Assembly: GCA_002386465.1 (NCBI GenBank)
Contig: DGIT01000036.1
Span: 1 to 18,296, forward strand
DNA: 18,296 bases
Direction: 5' to 3'
Source of the DNA: Burkholderiales bacterium UBA4615
Lineage (GTDB): Bacteria; Pseudomonadota; Gammaproteobacteria; Burkholderiales; Burkholderiaceae_E
Below, piece after piece: positions 1 through 8,031 of this stretch (positions are counted from its first letter, which is position 1; every line of letters begins with the position of its first letter). The notes beneath the pieces were generated by a model. It was not told the origin of the DNA and did no database searches. It saw nothing but the letters and a program-made list of their open reading frames with translations. The position numbers were made by a program, and so were the translations under genes.

Positions 1-1202
1 GCGCGCGCACCAAACTCCAGGCGCATGCCTCGCGCCGCAGGGCCGATCGGCATCTCCCCGGTGTAAAAGAGGGCCTGCTCGCGCGATTGAGTCGTTGGAA
101 TGTAAGCCTCTTCACCACTGGCGGTGAGTTCGCGCTGTTTCAAATGCAGGCCGAGCACGCCGCGCACCTGGCCCATCGGCGCATGGAGCGCTTCCAGGCG
201 CACATCCTGTCCCTTGCTGCTGAATGACGTGCCGATGGCACCGTCCGCAGCTTCGATTTCCTGATGCCGATAGCGCACATCCGCCCCGCGCACCCGCAGG
301 GATTCGATGCCGTTGAATGGCTCGCTCAATTCCACCAGGGCTTCGGTGCGCCGGTTCCTGAGGTCGATGAACACCCCTTCTTCCGAGGGAATGCCGTACT
401 GGGTGTTCAGCCCCGAGGTCGAGATGCCCACAACGCCCCAGCGATCGATCCAGGACACCCCGCCCGACAGGCCCTGGCCGCGCGCATAACTGTTGGGCAG
501 ACGGCCGCTGGCACTGGCCGGATCGTTGCGCACAGCAAACCCGGGGATGGCGTAATCGCCCGCATCGCGCGCGAAGCCGCCCAGACTCCAGTTCAGCCGA
601 CTGTCGCTGCCGGCCGATCCGCCCAATCGGACCGAACCCAGCGCGCCACGCGAGGCTGAATCGCCCGCCAGCAGGGCTTCGCCGCTGACCTGCCGGTTGA
701 TGCGGGTTGGAATCCATTCCGACACCGCGTTGGCCACCCCACCGATCGCGCCGCTGCCGTAAAGCAAGGTGGCCGGACCGCGCAGGACTTCGACCCGACG
801 CAGACTCAGCGGATCGGAGGCCACGGCATGGTCCGGGCTCAGCGAGGAGGCGTCGAGCGTATCCAGGCCATTTTCGAGCACACTGACCCGAGGGCCGCTC
901 TGGCCGCGGATCACCGGCCGACCGGCCGCGACGCCGAAGCCGGTGGAGCTCACCCCGGGCATCCGGTCGACCGTGTCGCCGAGGGAAATCGCCCGACGCC
1001 GGTCGAGTTCCTGTCCGCTGATGACGGAAACAGGTTGCGACGCGTCCAGCGCCGTGTCGGCAGGCGGGGCGCCAGTGATCACGACAGATTGCAGGTTTTG
1101 CCCATGTGCTGTGGTGGGTAACCAGGCGGCACAGAGCAGCGTGATCGCGCCCGCGAGGCGGGTGGTTCGTAAAGGCTGGTTGGCTTGCATGGGAGATGAC
1201 AT
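1..1202 (-). CDS. znuD: ZnuD-type TonB-dependent outer-membrane receptor, C-terminus cut by window edge
   Basis: Reading the minus strand from about 1202 off the left edge gives roughly 400 codons without a stop. Residues 1-35 form a signal peptide (Arg-containing n-region, hydrophobic AGAITLLCAAWLP core, cleavage near AHG|Q). A plug domain follows at about 40-160, with VVITG near the mature N-terminus and the blocks DTLDASSLSPDHA and EVLRGPATLLYGSGAIGG. The rest is the start of the beta-barrel, including GEEAYIPTT near residue 370. These blocks are what I recall from the ZnuD family, which imports zinc across the outer membrane using TonB energy. The His/Asp-rich loop usual in that family is not present after YGIP (about residue 269), so the substrate could be another metal or chelate. 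The start is uncertain: ATG at 1202 or ATG at 1190, neither with a good ribosome binding site. The family call is firm; zinc is inferred. Confidence 0.85.
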   Translation of the reverse strand, partial: MSSPMQANQPLRTTRLAGAITLLCAAWLPTTAHGQNLQSVVITGAPPADTALDASQPVSVISGQELDRRRAISLGDTVDRMPGVSSTGFGVAAGRPVIRGQSGPRVSVLENGLDTLDASSLSPDHAVASDPLSLRRVEVLRGPATLLYGSGAIGGVANAVSEWIPTRINRQVSGEALLAGDSASRGALGSVRLGGSAGSDSRLNWSLGGFARDAGDYAIPGFAVRNDPASASGRLPNSYARGQGLSGGVSWIDRWGVVGISTSGLNTQYGIPSEEGVFIDLRNRRTEALVELSEPFNGIESLRVRGADVRYRHQEIEAADGAIGTSFSSKGQDVRLEALHAPMGQVRGVLGLHLKQRELTASGEEAYIPTTQSREQALFYTGEMPIGPAARGMRLEFGAR

Positions 1203-1240
1203 CAGGCGGGGTGCTCAGGCCTTCAGACGCACATCAGTTG

Positions 1241-1269
1241 AATATGCAACACAGTATCATAAGATCCAA
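1241..1269 (-). promoter_or_regulatory. Candidate promoter with internal palindrome (possible Zur operator) for the TonB receptor
   Basis: On the minus strand, TTGGAT (1269-1264) and CATATT (1246-1241) are 17 bases apart, a plausible though imperfect sigma-70 pair. The spacer largely overlaps the imperfect inverted repeat TATGATAC-TGT-GTTGCATA (1261-1243), whose half-sites agree at 6 of 8 positions. TATGAT within it could itself serve as a -10. ZnuD genes are commonly repressed by Zur under zinc sufficiency, and Zur sites are AT-rich palindromes of about this size. The location 40-60 bases before the receptor start fits an operator. The Zur assignment is an inference from context. The rest of the divergent gap up to 1377 shows nothing else clear. 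Confidence 0.35.
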
Positions 1270-1377
1270 TCCCGGGTTGGGCGACCACAGGAAGCTGTCG
1301 ACCGACTCGCGGCGCAAACGCGCAGCCAGGCAGGAGGAAGGGCTGCTAGACTGCCGCTAACCCTCTGATTTTCAATA

Positions 1378-2946
1378 GTGATATTTTCCATCTTCAGCCG
1401 CAAAGCGGCACGATCGGCTCAGCGCAAGCGCGACCTCGCACGGGCATCGCAGCCTGCGGACGGTGCTCTGGGCGCGGCCGACACCGTGGTGGCCACGACA
1501 TTGGCCATTGGGCCCGCGACGATCGATGCCCGCGAACTGGCGCGCCAGACCGCCGCCAAGATCGACGCCATCGAATCGGAAATGATCCACGGTCGGGTCA
1601 CCTCCGCCGGACCGGCCACGCGCATCGCTCGCACTGGCCTGGCGGGAACCGTGTTCGTGCCATCGGGGCGAGCGCCTCAGGCGAGCCCTGTCCCCGTTCC
1701 TGCACCGTCACCGGGGACAGCACAGCCCGTCATCACGATCCAGGCGCCGCCCGGTGGGGACGCCCTTGAAGTTCACCCGGAGCATGCACCACGCCCAGAC
1801 CTGGAGTTCTCGGCGGGCCCGGGCGCGTCCGCCTCAGTGGCACCGGGCACAGGGCCTGAGTCTGAGCTTTCCCTCGAGGCTATGCCATCGGCTGAAGCGC
1901 TGGCGGTGGATGTGCTGGGCTCAGCCCTTGCACCGGCGCTGGAAGAGGCGGCGGTGCTGTACTCCAACGGGCAGGCCGACGAGGCTGAGTTGATTTTGCG
2001 CGGTGCGGTCAAGGATCCCTCCTTGGGCGCGCAGGCCCGACATGCCTGGGGCATGTTGTTCGACCTGTATCAGTGCCGTGGGCGTCGTGAGGCGTTCGAT
2101 GAGCTGGCCCTGGCCTTCAGCACGCATTTCGAGAGCTCGCCACCCACCTGGGACGACACGCTGGCAGCCCCGAGCACCGCAGCGCCCGGGCCCTCTGCGC
2201 CCGCGGTCGTTGCGCTGCCGGCGCTGCTCGATGCACAGGCGATCAAGCAGTTCGAGCAGTTGCGGCGCCTGGCGCAGCGAGATCGCCCCTTGGCCATCGA
2301 TTTGTCCACGGTCACAGCGGTCGATCCGATCGGTGCCGATCTGCTGCTGCGGGTGCTTGCGGGTTTCATGAAGAGCGCACGCGCGCTGGTCGTGATGGGG
2401 GCGCAATCGCTGCTCGAAGTGGTGGCCAGTACCACTGAGGCCGGACGGCGCGATCCGTTCGATGCCTGTTGGATGCTTCAGTTGGAACTGCTCCGATTGC
2501 TCGGGCGCCAGCAGGAGTTTGAGGACCTCTCGATCGAGTATTGCGTGACTTATGAGGTCTCGCCTCCGTCCTGGGAGGCCTTGCCACCCTCGGTACAGCT
2601 GGCTTCAGCGACTGCAGCCCGTGCCACAGGCGACCCGCAGGCCAGTGAGTCGATCGTGTCCTTGCGGGCCGATGGCCTGGCGCTTTCAGGCGAGCTTGAG
2701 GGTCGCATTCAGGACATGGTGGCTGCGCTGCGTGAGCATGCGCAGCATCACCAGCTGGTTCAGATCGACTGCGCAAGGCTCAGGCGAATCGATTTCGGCG
2801 CAGCAGGCGAACTGCTCAACGAAGTCGTTGCGCTGCAGGCAGCCGGCAAGTATCTTCGCTTCAAGGATGTGAATCATCTGGTCGCGGCGCTGATGGCTGT
2901 GATGGGCATCCCCGACCTCGCCGAAGTCAGAATGCGCCGTCTCTGA
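1378..2946 (+). CDS. Duplicated helical-module / STAS-domain protein
   Basis: A 522-residue cytosolic protein with no signal peptide or membrane segment. It begins at a GTG (MIFSIFSRK) without a clear Shine-Dalgarno. Residues 1-100 are basic and then helical. Residues about 100-185 are a Pro/Ala-rich linker. After that come two similar units. Unit 1 has a helical segment from W224 to SPPTW258, then a STAS-like fold at about 277-350 (LAIDLSTVTAVDPIGADLLL). Unit 2 has a helical segment from W365 to SPPSW399, then a STAS fold at about 425-522 (VQIDCARLRRIDFGAAGELL). The spacing from first to last Trp is 34 residues in both copies, which indicates an internal duplication. STAS domains resemble anti-sigma-factor antagonists and mediate regulated protein contacts. 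The usual phosphorylatable Ser is not obvious. It ends 50 bases before hslV and may be co-transcribed with it. Its function is unknown. Confidence 0.85.
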   Translation: MIFSIFSRKAARSAQRKRDLARASQPADGALGAADTVVATTLAIGPATIDARELARQTAAKIDAIESEMIHGRVTSAGPATRIARTGLAGTVFVPSGRAPQASPVPVPAPSPGTAQPVITIQAPPGGDALEVHPEHAPRPDLEFSAGPGASASVAPGTGPESELSLEAMPSAEALAVDVLGSALAPALEEAAVLYSNGQADEAELILRGAVKDPSLGAQARHAWGMLFDLYQCRGRREAFDELALAFSTHFESSPPTWDDTLAAPSTAAPGPSAPAVVALPALLDAQAIKQFEQLRRLAQRDRPLAIDLSTVTAVDPIGADLLLRVLAGFMKSARALVVMGAQSLLEVVASTTEAGRRDPFDACWMLQLELLRLLGRQQEFEDLSIEYCVTYEVSPPSWEALPPSVQLASATAARATGDPQASESIVSLRADGLALSGELEGRIQDMVAALREHAQHHQLVQIDCARLRRIDFGAAGELLNEVVALQAAGKYLRFKDVNHLVAALMAVMGIPDLAEVRMRRL

Positions 2947-2996
2947 GCGCATCTCCCTCACATGGGCGCCTGGGCGCCACCTTCTCACGACACCCT

Positions 2997-3533
2997 ATGG
3001 AACAGTTTCACGGCACGACCATCGTGTCGGCACGACGCGGCGAACGCGTGGCGCTGGGCGGCGATGGCCAGGTGACCCTGGGCAACATCATCATCAAGGC
3101 CAGTGCGCGCAAAGTGCGGCGCCTGCATCGTGACAAGGTCTTAGCCGGTTTTGCCGGCGGTACGGCCGATGCGTTCACGCTCTTCGAGCGCTTTGAATCA
3201 AAGCTCGACAAGCACTCCGGGCATTTGCTGCGCGCAGCAGTCGAGCTGGCCAAGGATTGGCGCACCGATCGCATGCTGCGCCGCCTGGAGGCGATGCTCG
3301 CCGTGGCAGACATCCACAACTCACTTGTGATCACTGGCAATGGGGATGTGCTGGAGCCCGAGCTCGGTCTGATTGCAATTGGCTCGGGCGGCCCGTATGC
3401 CCAGGCGGCAGCGCGCGCGCTGCTCGACAACACTGAGCTGGGCCCCGAAGACGTCGTGCGCAAGTCGCTGTCAATCGCCGGCGATCTGTGTATCTACACC
3501 AATCAGACCCACTCGATCGAAACGCTGGGCTGA
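2997..3533 (+). CDS. hslV: ATP-dependent protease peptidase subunit HslV
   Basis: HslV (ClpQ) forms two stacked hexameric rings of N-terminal-nucleophile peptidases. With the HslU ATPase it degrades unfolded and regulatory proteins in the cytosol. The 178-residue product starts with MEQFHG, a short propeptide whose removal exposes catalytic Thr7 (TTIVSARRG). Asp23 and Lys39 match mature Asp17 and Lys33 of the family. GGDGQVTLGN, AGFAGGTADAFTLFERFE and the C-terminal CIYTNQ are typical. Length is normal. The ATG has no obvious ribosome binding site. It follows the STAS gene closely, but hslU, normally the next gene, lies about 7.4 kb away at 10982, beyond an opposite-strand block. HslU is intact, so the protease should still be functional if both are expressed. 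Confidence 0.97.
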   Translation: MEQFHGTTIVSARRGERVALGGDGQVTLGNIIIKASARKVRRLHRDKVLAGFAGGTADAFTLFERFESKLDKHSGHLLRAAVELAKDWRTDRMLRRLEAMLAVADIHNSLVITGNGDVLEPELGLIAIGSGGPYAQAAARALLDNTELGPEDVVRKSLSIAGDLCIYTNQTHSIETLG

Positions 3534-3560
3534 CGCGACGACGCAATATCGCGACCCGAC

Positions 3561-3592
3561 CCCCATCCGAAGCAGGCCCCATCCGAAGCGGG
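3561..3592. repeat. Tandem 16-bp direct repeat downstream of hslV
   Basis: Two adjacent 16-base copies, 3561-3576 (CCCCATCCGAAGCAGG) and 3577-3592 (CCCCATCCGAAGCGGG), differ at one base. They lie in the 165-base gap between the convergent ends of hslV and thrH, exactly on the left boundary of the block that separates hslV from hslU. I see no matching copy at the right boundary near 10790-10980. This may be local slippage or a leftover of rearrangement. Confidence 0.6.
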
Positions 3593-3648
3593 CCTGAGGC
3601 ACACGGGCAATCCCGCGGAGCCGGGATGCCGGTGGGACACAGGCCACC
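3574..3648. terminator. Cluster of GC-rich stem-loops between convergent hslV and thrH
   Basis: Three potential hairpins lie in a row: AGGCCC/GGGCCT (3574-3579 with 3590-3595), a strong one with ATCCCG/CGGGAT (3610-3615 with 3622-3627, lengthened by GGC/GCC across a bulged A), and GGTGG/CCACC (3631-3635 with 3644-3648). They occupy the gap between two convergent genes, where a bidirectional terminator is expected. No T-run follows on either strand, so they are not canonical intrinsic terminators. Confidence 0.4.
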
Positions 3649-3698
3649 CCGCATCCAAACATCGACCGCATCAACCCCACCCCACCCAGCCCCGCCCC

Positions 3699-4316
3699 TC
3701 AAGCACCCCGCAACCGCGCCGCCGCCTCATCAATCAGCGTGCGTAACTCCGGATAACTGCGCGTGACCGGAAACTGCGGAAACTGCGCCACGATGTTTTC
3801 CGGCGGGTGAATGAAGAATCCTGCATCGGCTTCACCCAGCATGGCTGTGTCGTTGTAGGAATCGCCCGCCGCGATCACCTGAAAATTCAGCCCGTGCAAG
3901 GCTTTGACTGCTGCACGCTTCTGGTCGGGCATCCGCAGAACGTGCCGCGTCACATAGCCTTGCGCATCGGTCTCAAGCCGATGGCACAGCAGTGTGGGCC
4001 GACCGAGCTGGCGCATCAGCGGGTCGGCAAATTCATAGAAGGTGTCCGAGAGGATCAGGACCTGATAACGGCTGCGCAAGTCGTCCAGAAATTCGCGGGC
4101 GCCGGCCATCGGCCCCATGCCGTCGATCACCTTCTGAATATCGGCCAGCTTCAGCCCGTGACGTGTCAGCAGGTCGATGCGAAAGCGCATCAGCTTGTCG
4201 TAGTCGGGTTCATCGCGCGTAGTACGTGACAGTTCTGGAATGCCCGAGCGCTTCGAGAACTCGATCCAGATCTCGGGCACCAGCACGCCTTCCATGTCGA
4301 GGCAGACGACCTGCAT
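3699..4316 (-). CDS. thrH: ThrH: phosphoserine phosphatase / phosphoserine:homoserine phosphotransferase
   Basis: This is a HAD-superfamily enzyme. The Pseudomonas ThrH dephosphorylates phosphoserine and can pass the phosphate to homoserine, linking serine and threonine metabolism. From the ATG at 4316 the product is 205 residues, the length I recall for the characterised enzyme. That ATG has GGAG six bases upstream; an in-frame ATG at 4352 would add 12 unconserved residues. Motif I is CLDMEGVLVP with nucleophile Asp7 and Glu9, the Glu being a ThrH/SerB trait. Motif II is ILSDTFYEF (Ser90), Lys134 fits motif III, and motif IV is GDSYNDTAML (151-160). It is the last gene of the minus-strand block, 88 bases after the P5C dehydrogenase. 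A plain phosphoserine phosphatase (serB) role is the alternative. Confidence 0.93.
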   Translation of the reverse strand: MQVVCLDMEGVLVPEIWIEFSKRSGIPELSRTTRDEPDYDKLMRFRIDLLTRHGLKLADIQKVIDGMGPMAGAREFLDDLRSRYQVLILSDTFYEFADPLMRQLGRPTLLCHRLETDAQGYVTRHVLRMPDQKRAAVKALHGLNFQVIAAGDSYNDTAMLGEADAGFFIHPPENIVAQFPQFPVTRSYPELRTLIDEAAARLRGA

Positions 4317-4404
4317 CGCTATCTCCAGGGGACGCGGACACCGCGTCCGCACCGACCGAATGGTAGCCCACGGGCTGAGCGACGGCCGACGCCTGCTTCG
4401 CGGA

Positions 4405-5994
4405 TCAGCGTCTCGCCACCGTGCGGCTTTGCTCGCGCATGAACTGCTGGACGTAATGCGCGCCCAGACCGCCCTTGCCGGTCAGCCCGGAGCCCTTCCA
4501 GCCGCAGAAAGTCTGGAACCCCGGCCAGGCTCCGGTGGTCGCGCCGCTGGCCCGGTTGGCATAGAGCACGCCTGCTTCGATCCGATCGTCGAACAGATCC
4601 AGTTCGGCCTGATCGCGGGCATAGATCCCTGCTGTCAGTCCCAGCGTCGAGCGGTTCGAGTCGCCAATGGCTTCTTGCAATGCATCGAAGGTCTGCAGTG
4701 ACAGCAGTGGCAGGAAGAGTTCGCGTCGGTTCAGATCGTGGTCGGCAGGCAGATCGGCCACGACGGTGGGGGCCAGATAGATGCCCGCATCAAAGATGCC
4801 GCCCGTCAGACGCTCACCGCCCAGAATGAGCGTTGCCGGCCCGGCCAGGCGGGCTGACTGGACCGCAGCGTCGAAGCGCTGGCCCGCGCGCGTATCGATC
4901 ACCGGGCCGGTGAACGTGGGCGCTTGGCGGGGATCGCCCACCCGCAGACCGGCCATCACATGAGTCAAGCGCTCGATGAAATCCGCGCGCACCGACGCGT
5001 GCACATAGACCTTGGAGCATGAGCTGCATTTTTGCCCCGACAGGCCGAAGGCCGAGCGCGCCACGCCCGATGCTGCCACGTCCAGATCCGCACTGGCGGT
5101 GACGAAGGCCGCGTTCTTGCCGCCCAGTTCGGCAAGCACCGGTTTCATGAACGCTGCGGCAGCGGCCTGGCGCAGCAGACTCATGCCCACTTCGTGCGAG
5201 CCGGTGAAGGCCACGCCATCGACCTGCGGATGCGATGCCAGCGCCTGTCCGGTGTGTGCATCGCCGCATACCAGGTTGAACACGCCAGGCGGCAGACCCG
5301 CCTGCGTAAAGACCCGCGCCAGCGCAGCGGCACTGAGGACGGCGGCCGGGGAGGGCTTGAGCACCACGCAATTGCCGCCCAGCAGTGCGCCGGCAGACAT
5401 GCCGATGGCCAGCGCAAACGGATAGTTGAACGGTGCGATGACCGCGAATACGCCATACGGTCGCAGGCGGTCGTGACCCGACTCGCCTCCCGGGCCGGCA
5501 CGCAGCACCTGCTCCCATCCGCCAGACGCCTCGAGCTGGTCGCAGTAGTAGCCGATCAGGTCGATCGACTCCTCGATTTCACCCAGCGCCTCCAGTCGCG
5601 ACTTGCCGACCTCGAGTACCGCGGCCACCGCCAGCTCCAGCCGGGCGTCATGCAGTGCTTCGGCGACGCGGCGCAGCGCTTGCGCCCGGTGCAGGGGCGG
5701 GGTCTGTCGCCAGCCGCCAGCCGCCCGACGGGCCGCCTGGACCGCGCGGTCGACGGTGCCGGGATCGGCCATCGGCAGACTGCCCAGGTTCAGGCTGGCA
5801 TCGATCGGAGACGCAATGCGGACCCGGGCGCCTGAATGATCAGCGCGCCCATCGATCAGGTGCGCCTGTTCACCGCCCACCAGGGTGGCGCTGATGGCCG
5901 GCCAGTGCGTGTCGATGCAGGCATGCAGCGCGCTGAAGTCGGCTGCTGCATTGGCGTAGGTCACCCGGGGCAAGCCGGCCAGCGGATCGCGCAT
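4405..5994 (-). CDS. 1-Pyrroline-5-carboxylate (L-glutamate gamma-semialdehyde) dehydrogenase
   Basis: An NAD(P)-dependent aldehyde dehydrogenase that oxidises glutamate semialdehyde, the hydrolysed form of P5C, to glutamate. This is the last step of proline catabolism and of ornithine/arginase-type arginine catabolism. The 529 residues carry the ALDH hallmarks: PFNYPFALAIGM, the cofactor lysine in VVLKPSPAA, general base Glu289 in LAELGGKN, and nucleophile Cys323 in SGQKCSSCSKVYVH, whose sequence is typical of P5C dehydrogenases. The C-terminal block ASGATTGAWPGFQTFCGW also fits. It is stand-alone, with no proline dehydrogenase domain attached, so it is PruA/RocA-like rather than PutA. GGAG lies seven bases before the ATG. 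It sits 60 bases downstream of livM and is probably in the liv transcript. Another semialdehyde dehydrogenase specificity is possible. Confidence 0.85.
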   Translation of the reverse strand: MRDPLAGLPRVTYANAAADFSALHACIDTHWPAISATLVGGEQAHLIDGRADHSGARVRIASPIDASLNLGSLPMADPGTVDRAVQAARRAAGGWRQTPPLHRAQALRRVAEALHDARLELAVAAVLEVGKSRLEALGEIEESIDLIGYYCDQLEASGGWEQVLRAGPGGESGHDRLRPYGVFAVIAPFNYPFALAIGMSAGALLGGNCVVLKPSPAAVLSAAALARVFTQAGLPPGVFNLVCGDAHTGQALASHPQVDGVAFTGSHEVGMSLLRQAAAAAFMKPVLAELGGKNAAFVTASADLDVAASGVARSAFGLSGQKCSSCSKVYVHASVRADFIERLTHVMAGLRVGDPRQAPTFTGPVIDTRAGQRFDAAVQSARLAGPATLILGGERLTGGIFDAGIYLAPTVVADLPADHDLNRRELFLPLLSLQTFDALQEAIGDSNRSTLGLTAGIYARDQAELDLFDDRIEAGVLYANRASGATTGAWPGFQTFCGWKGSGLTGKGGLGAHYVQQFMREQSRTVARR

Positions 5995-6054
5995 GAAGGT
6001 CTCCAGGGCGCGCAGGCGCCCGGCGGGGCTGGCTGCGACGGGTGGTCTGACGGG

Positions 6055-7068
6055 TCAGGACGCTTTCGTGCGTCCCAGCCGATCAGCGATTTCGCCGACC
6101 ACCCCTTTGCGGAACAGCATCACCACAATCACGAAGATGATGCCCTGCACCACCAGCACCCACTCACCCAGGCCGGCGAGGTAGTTCTGCATGCCGATGA
6201 TGACCGCCGAGCCGACGACCGGCCCGAAGACCGTGCCCATGCCGCCCACCAGAGTCATGAGCACCACTTCGCCCGACATCTGCCAGGTCACGTCAGTGAG
6301 CGATGCCAACTGGAAGACCAGTGACTTCGTGGCGCCTGCCAGGCCGGCGAGCGTGGCCGACAGCACGAAAGCCAGTAGCTTGTAGCGATCGACCTGATAG
6401 CCCAGCGATATGGCACGCGGCTCGTTTTCGCGAATTGCCTTGAGCACCTGACCGAACGGCGAATGAATGGTGCGGTAGACCAGTGCAAACCCCAGCACGA
6501 AAATCAGCAGCACGATGTAGTACATCGTGAGGTCGTTCTTCGTGTCGATCACGCCGAACAAGGGGTTGCGGGGAATGGACTGGATGCCGTCCTCGCCGCC
6601 GGTGAACGGTGCCTGCAGGCAGAAAAAGAAGACCATTTGCGACAGGGCCAGTGTGACCATCGCAAAGTAGATGCCCTGACGTCGGATGGCGATGGCACCG
6701 GTGATCAGACCCAGCACGGCTGCCACGAAGGTGCCCGCCAGCAGGCCGCCTTCCATGCCCCAGCCCCATACCTTGACCGCATGCCCGCTCACATAGGCGG
6801 CCAGTCCGAAGAACATTGCGTGGCCGAATGACAGCAGACCCACATAGCCGATCAGCAGGTTAAAGGCGCAGGCAAACAGCGCGAAGCACAGCACCTTCAT
6901 GAGGAACAGCGGATACGCGCCCAGGAAGGGGGCGATCGCCATGAAGGCGATGAACGCGAGCGTCAGCATCAGGGTCCGGCGGCCGGAGTTCACGGCCGGA
7001 GCCGCCAGCGCGTCTGCAGCAGGCTTCGCGGTGGTCGTTGTGGCAGGGCTGGAAGCGGATGCGTTCAT
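6055..7068 (-). CDS. livM: LivM-type permease of a branched-chain/hydrophobic amino-acid ABC importer
   Basis: One of the two inner-membrane subunits of a HAAT-family importer. It pairs with LivH to form the channel. The 337-residue protein has a cytoplasmic Ala/Thr/Pro-rich N-terminal tail of about 30 residues, then many hydrophobic helices from about residue 33 to 325. The family signature NLLIGYVGLLSFGHAMFFGLAAY is present, and so is the cytoplasmic coupling loop with AIRENEPRAISLGY that docks on the ATPases. Its ATG overlaps the livH stop in an ATGA, and GGAAAG lies just upstream, so translation is coupled to livH. The exact substrate cannot be told from sequence. Confidence 0.93.
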   Translation of the reverse strand: MNASASSPATTTTAKPAADALAAPAVNSGRRTLMLTLAFIAFMAIAPFLGAYPLFLMKVLCFALFACAFNLLIGYVGLLSFGHAMFFGLAAYVSGHAVKVWGWGMEGGLLAGTFVAAVLGLITGAIAIRRQGIYFAMVTLALSQMVFFFCLQAPFTGGEDGIQSIPRNPLFGVIDTKNDLTMYYIVLLIFVLGFALVYRTIHSPFGQVLKAIRENEPRAISLGYQVDRYKLLAFVLSATLAGLAGATKSLVFQLASLTDVTWQMSGEVVLMTLVGGMGTVFGPVVGSAVIIGMQNYLAGLGEWVLVVQGIIFVIVVMLFRKGVVGEIADRLGRTKAS

Positions 7069-7946
7069 TTCTGCTTTCCGAAGAGTCCGGCGGGCTTGAG
7101 CATCAGCACGATGGCCATGATCACGAAGATGACGGTGCTGGAGCCTTCAGGGTAGAAGACCTTGGTGAGGCCTTCGATGATGCCCAGACCGAAGCCGGTG
7201 AGAATCGAGCCGAGAATGGACCCCATGCCGCCGATGACGACCACGGCGAACACCACGATGATCAGGTTGGAACCCATGGTCGGATTGACCTGGTAGGCGG
7301 GCGCTGCCAGCACGCCGGCCAGCGCCGCCAGACCCACGCCAAACCCATAGGTGAGCGTGACCATGCGCGGCACATTGATGCCCATGGCCTGCACCAGGTC
7401 GGGCCGCTCGGTGGCCGCGCGCAGGTACGAGCCCAGTTTGGTGCGTTCGATCATGTACCAGGTGCCCAGGCAGACCAGCAGCGAGGCCGCGATGATGAAG
7501 GCACGGTAGTAGGGCAGGAACATGAAGCCCAGATTGATGCCGCCGGGCAGCGGGTTTTCGAACGGCTGACCCGAGGAGCCGAATTGGCGCCGGTACAGGC
7601 CTTCGATGATCAGGGCCAGGCCGAACGTGAGCAGCAGGCCGTAGAGGTGGTCGAGGTGGTAGAGGCGCTTGAGGAAGACCCGCTCAAGCAACATGCCGAA
7701 TGCACCCACGATGATCGGCACGATGATCAGTGAGGCCCAGAACGGCAGCCCGAGCCAGTTCAGCAGCATCCAGGCGCCGAAGGCTCCCATCATGTACTGC
7801 GCGCCGTGGGTGAAATTGATGACGTTCAGCAGACCGAAGATCACCGCCAACCCGAGCGACAACAGCGCATAAAAAGCGCCGTTGATCAGACCCAGGAGCA
7901 GTTGACCGAAGAAGGCCTGGGGAGGAATGCCGAGAAGTTCAAACAT
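7065..7946 (-). CDS. livH: LivH-type permease of a branched-chain/hydrophobic amino-acid ABC importer
   Basis: Second inner-membrane channel subunit, 293 residues, nearly all hydrophobic helices. The LivH signature near the N-terminus is clear (GLAVIFGLLNVINFTHGAQYM), and the coupling loop RAATERPDLVQAMGIN precedes the late helices. The glycine-rich VVVIGGMGSILG block is also typical. It follows the binding-protein gene by 85 bases that contain a strong hairpin, and overlaps livM by four bases. No clear ribosome binding site precedes the ATG at 7946, so translation may be weak compared with the binding protein. Confidence 0.93.
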   Translation of the reverse strand: MFELLGIPPQAFFGQLLLGLINGAFYALLSLGLAVIFGLLNVINFTHGAQYMMGAFGAWMLLNWLGLPFWASLIIVPIIVGAFGMLLERVFLKRLYHLDHLYGLLLTFGLALIIEGLYRRQFGSSGQPFENPLPGGINLGFMFLPYYRAFIIAASLLVCLGTWYMIERTKLGSYLRAATERPDLVQAMGINVPRMVTLTYGFGVGLAALAGVLAAPAYQVNPTMGSNLIIVVFAVVVIGGMGSILGSILTGFGLGIIEGLTKVFYPEGSSTVIFVIMAIVLMLKPAGLFGKQK

Positions 7947-7965
7947 GATGGGATGGGGGTGTGTT

Positions 7966-7986
7966 GCCCGGGGCAGTGCCCCGGGC
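7966..7986 (-). other. Strong intercistronic hairpin between the binding-protein gene and livH
   Basis: A perfect nine-pair stem (GCCCGGGGC at 7966-7974 against GCCCCGGGC at 7978-7986) encloses a three-base loop. No T-run follows on the minus strand, so it is not a classical terminator. A stable stem here could protect the 3' end of the binding-protein mRNA or attenuate read-through, giving more binding protein than permease. That role is known for stems after binding-protein genes such as malE, but is inferred here. Confidence 0.6.
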
Positions 7987-8031
7987 TGTCATGCAAGCAC
8001 CCGGCTATGCGGGGCTTTGCACGAGCGATGC

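Noticed and set aside
112..717. Minus-strand open frame of 201 codons inside the TonB receptor region
   Set aside because: It is a different frame from the receptor, which reads continuously from 1202 to the edge with family motifs; the 201-codon product is Arg/Gly-rich and without motifs.
7038..7733. Plus-strand open frame of 231 codons opposite livH
   Set aside because: The His/Asp/Gln-rich composition is what the reverse complement of a GC-rich hydrophobic membrane protein gives; livH has clear signatures.
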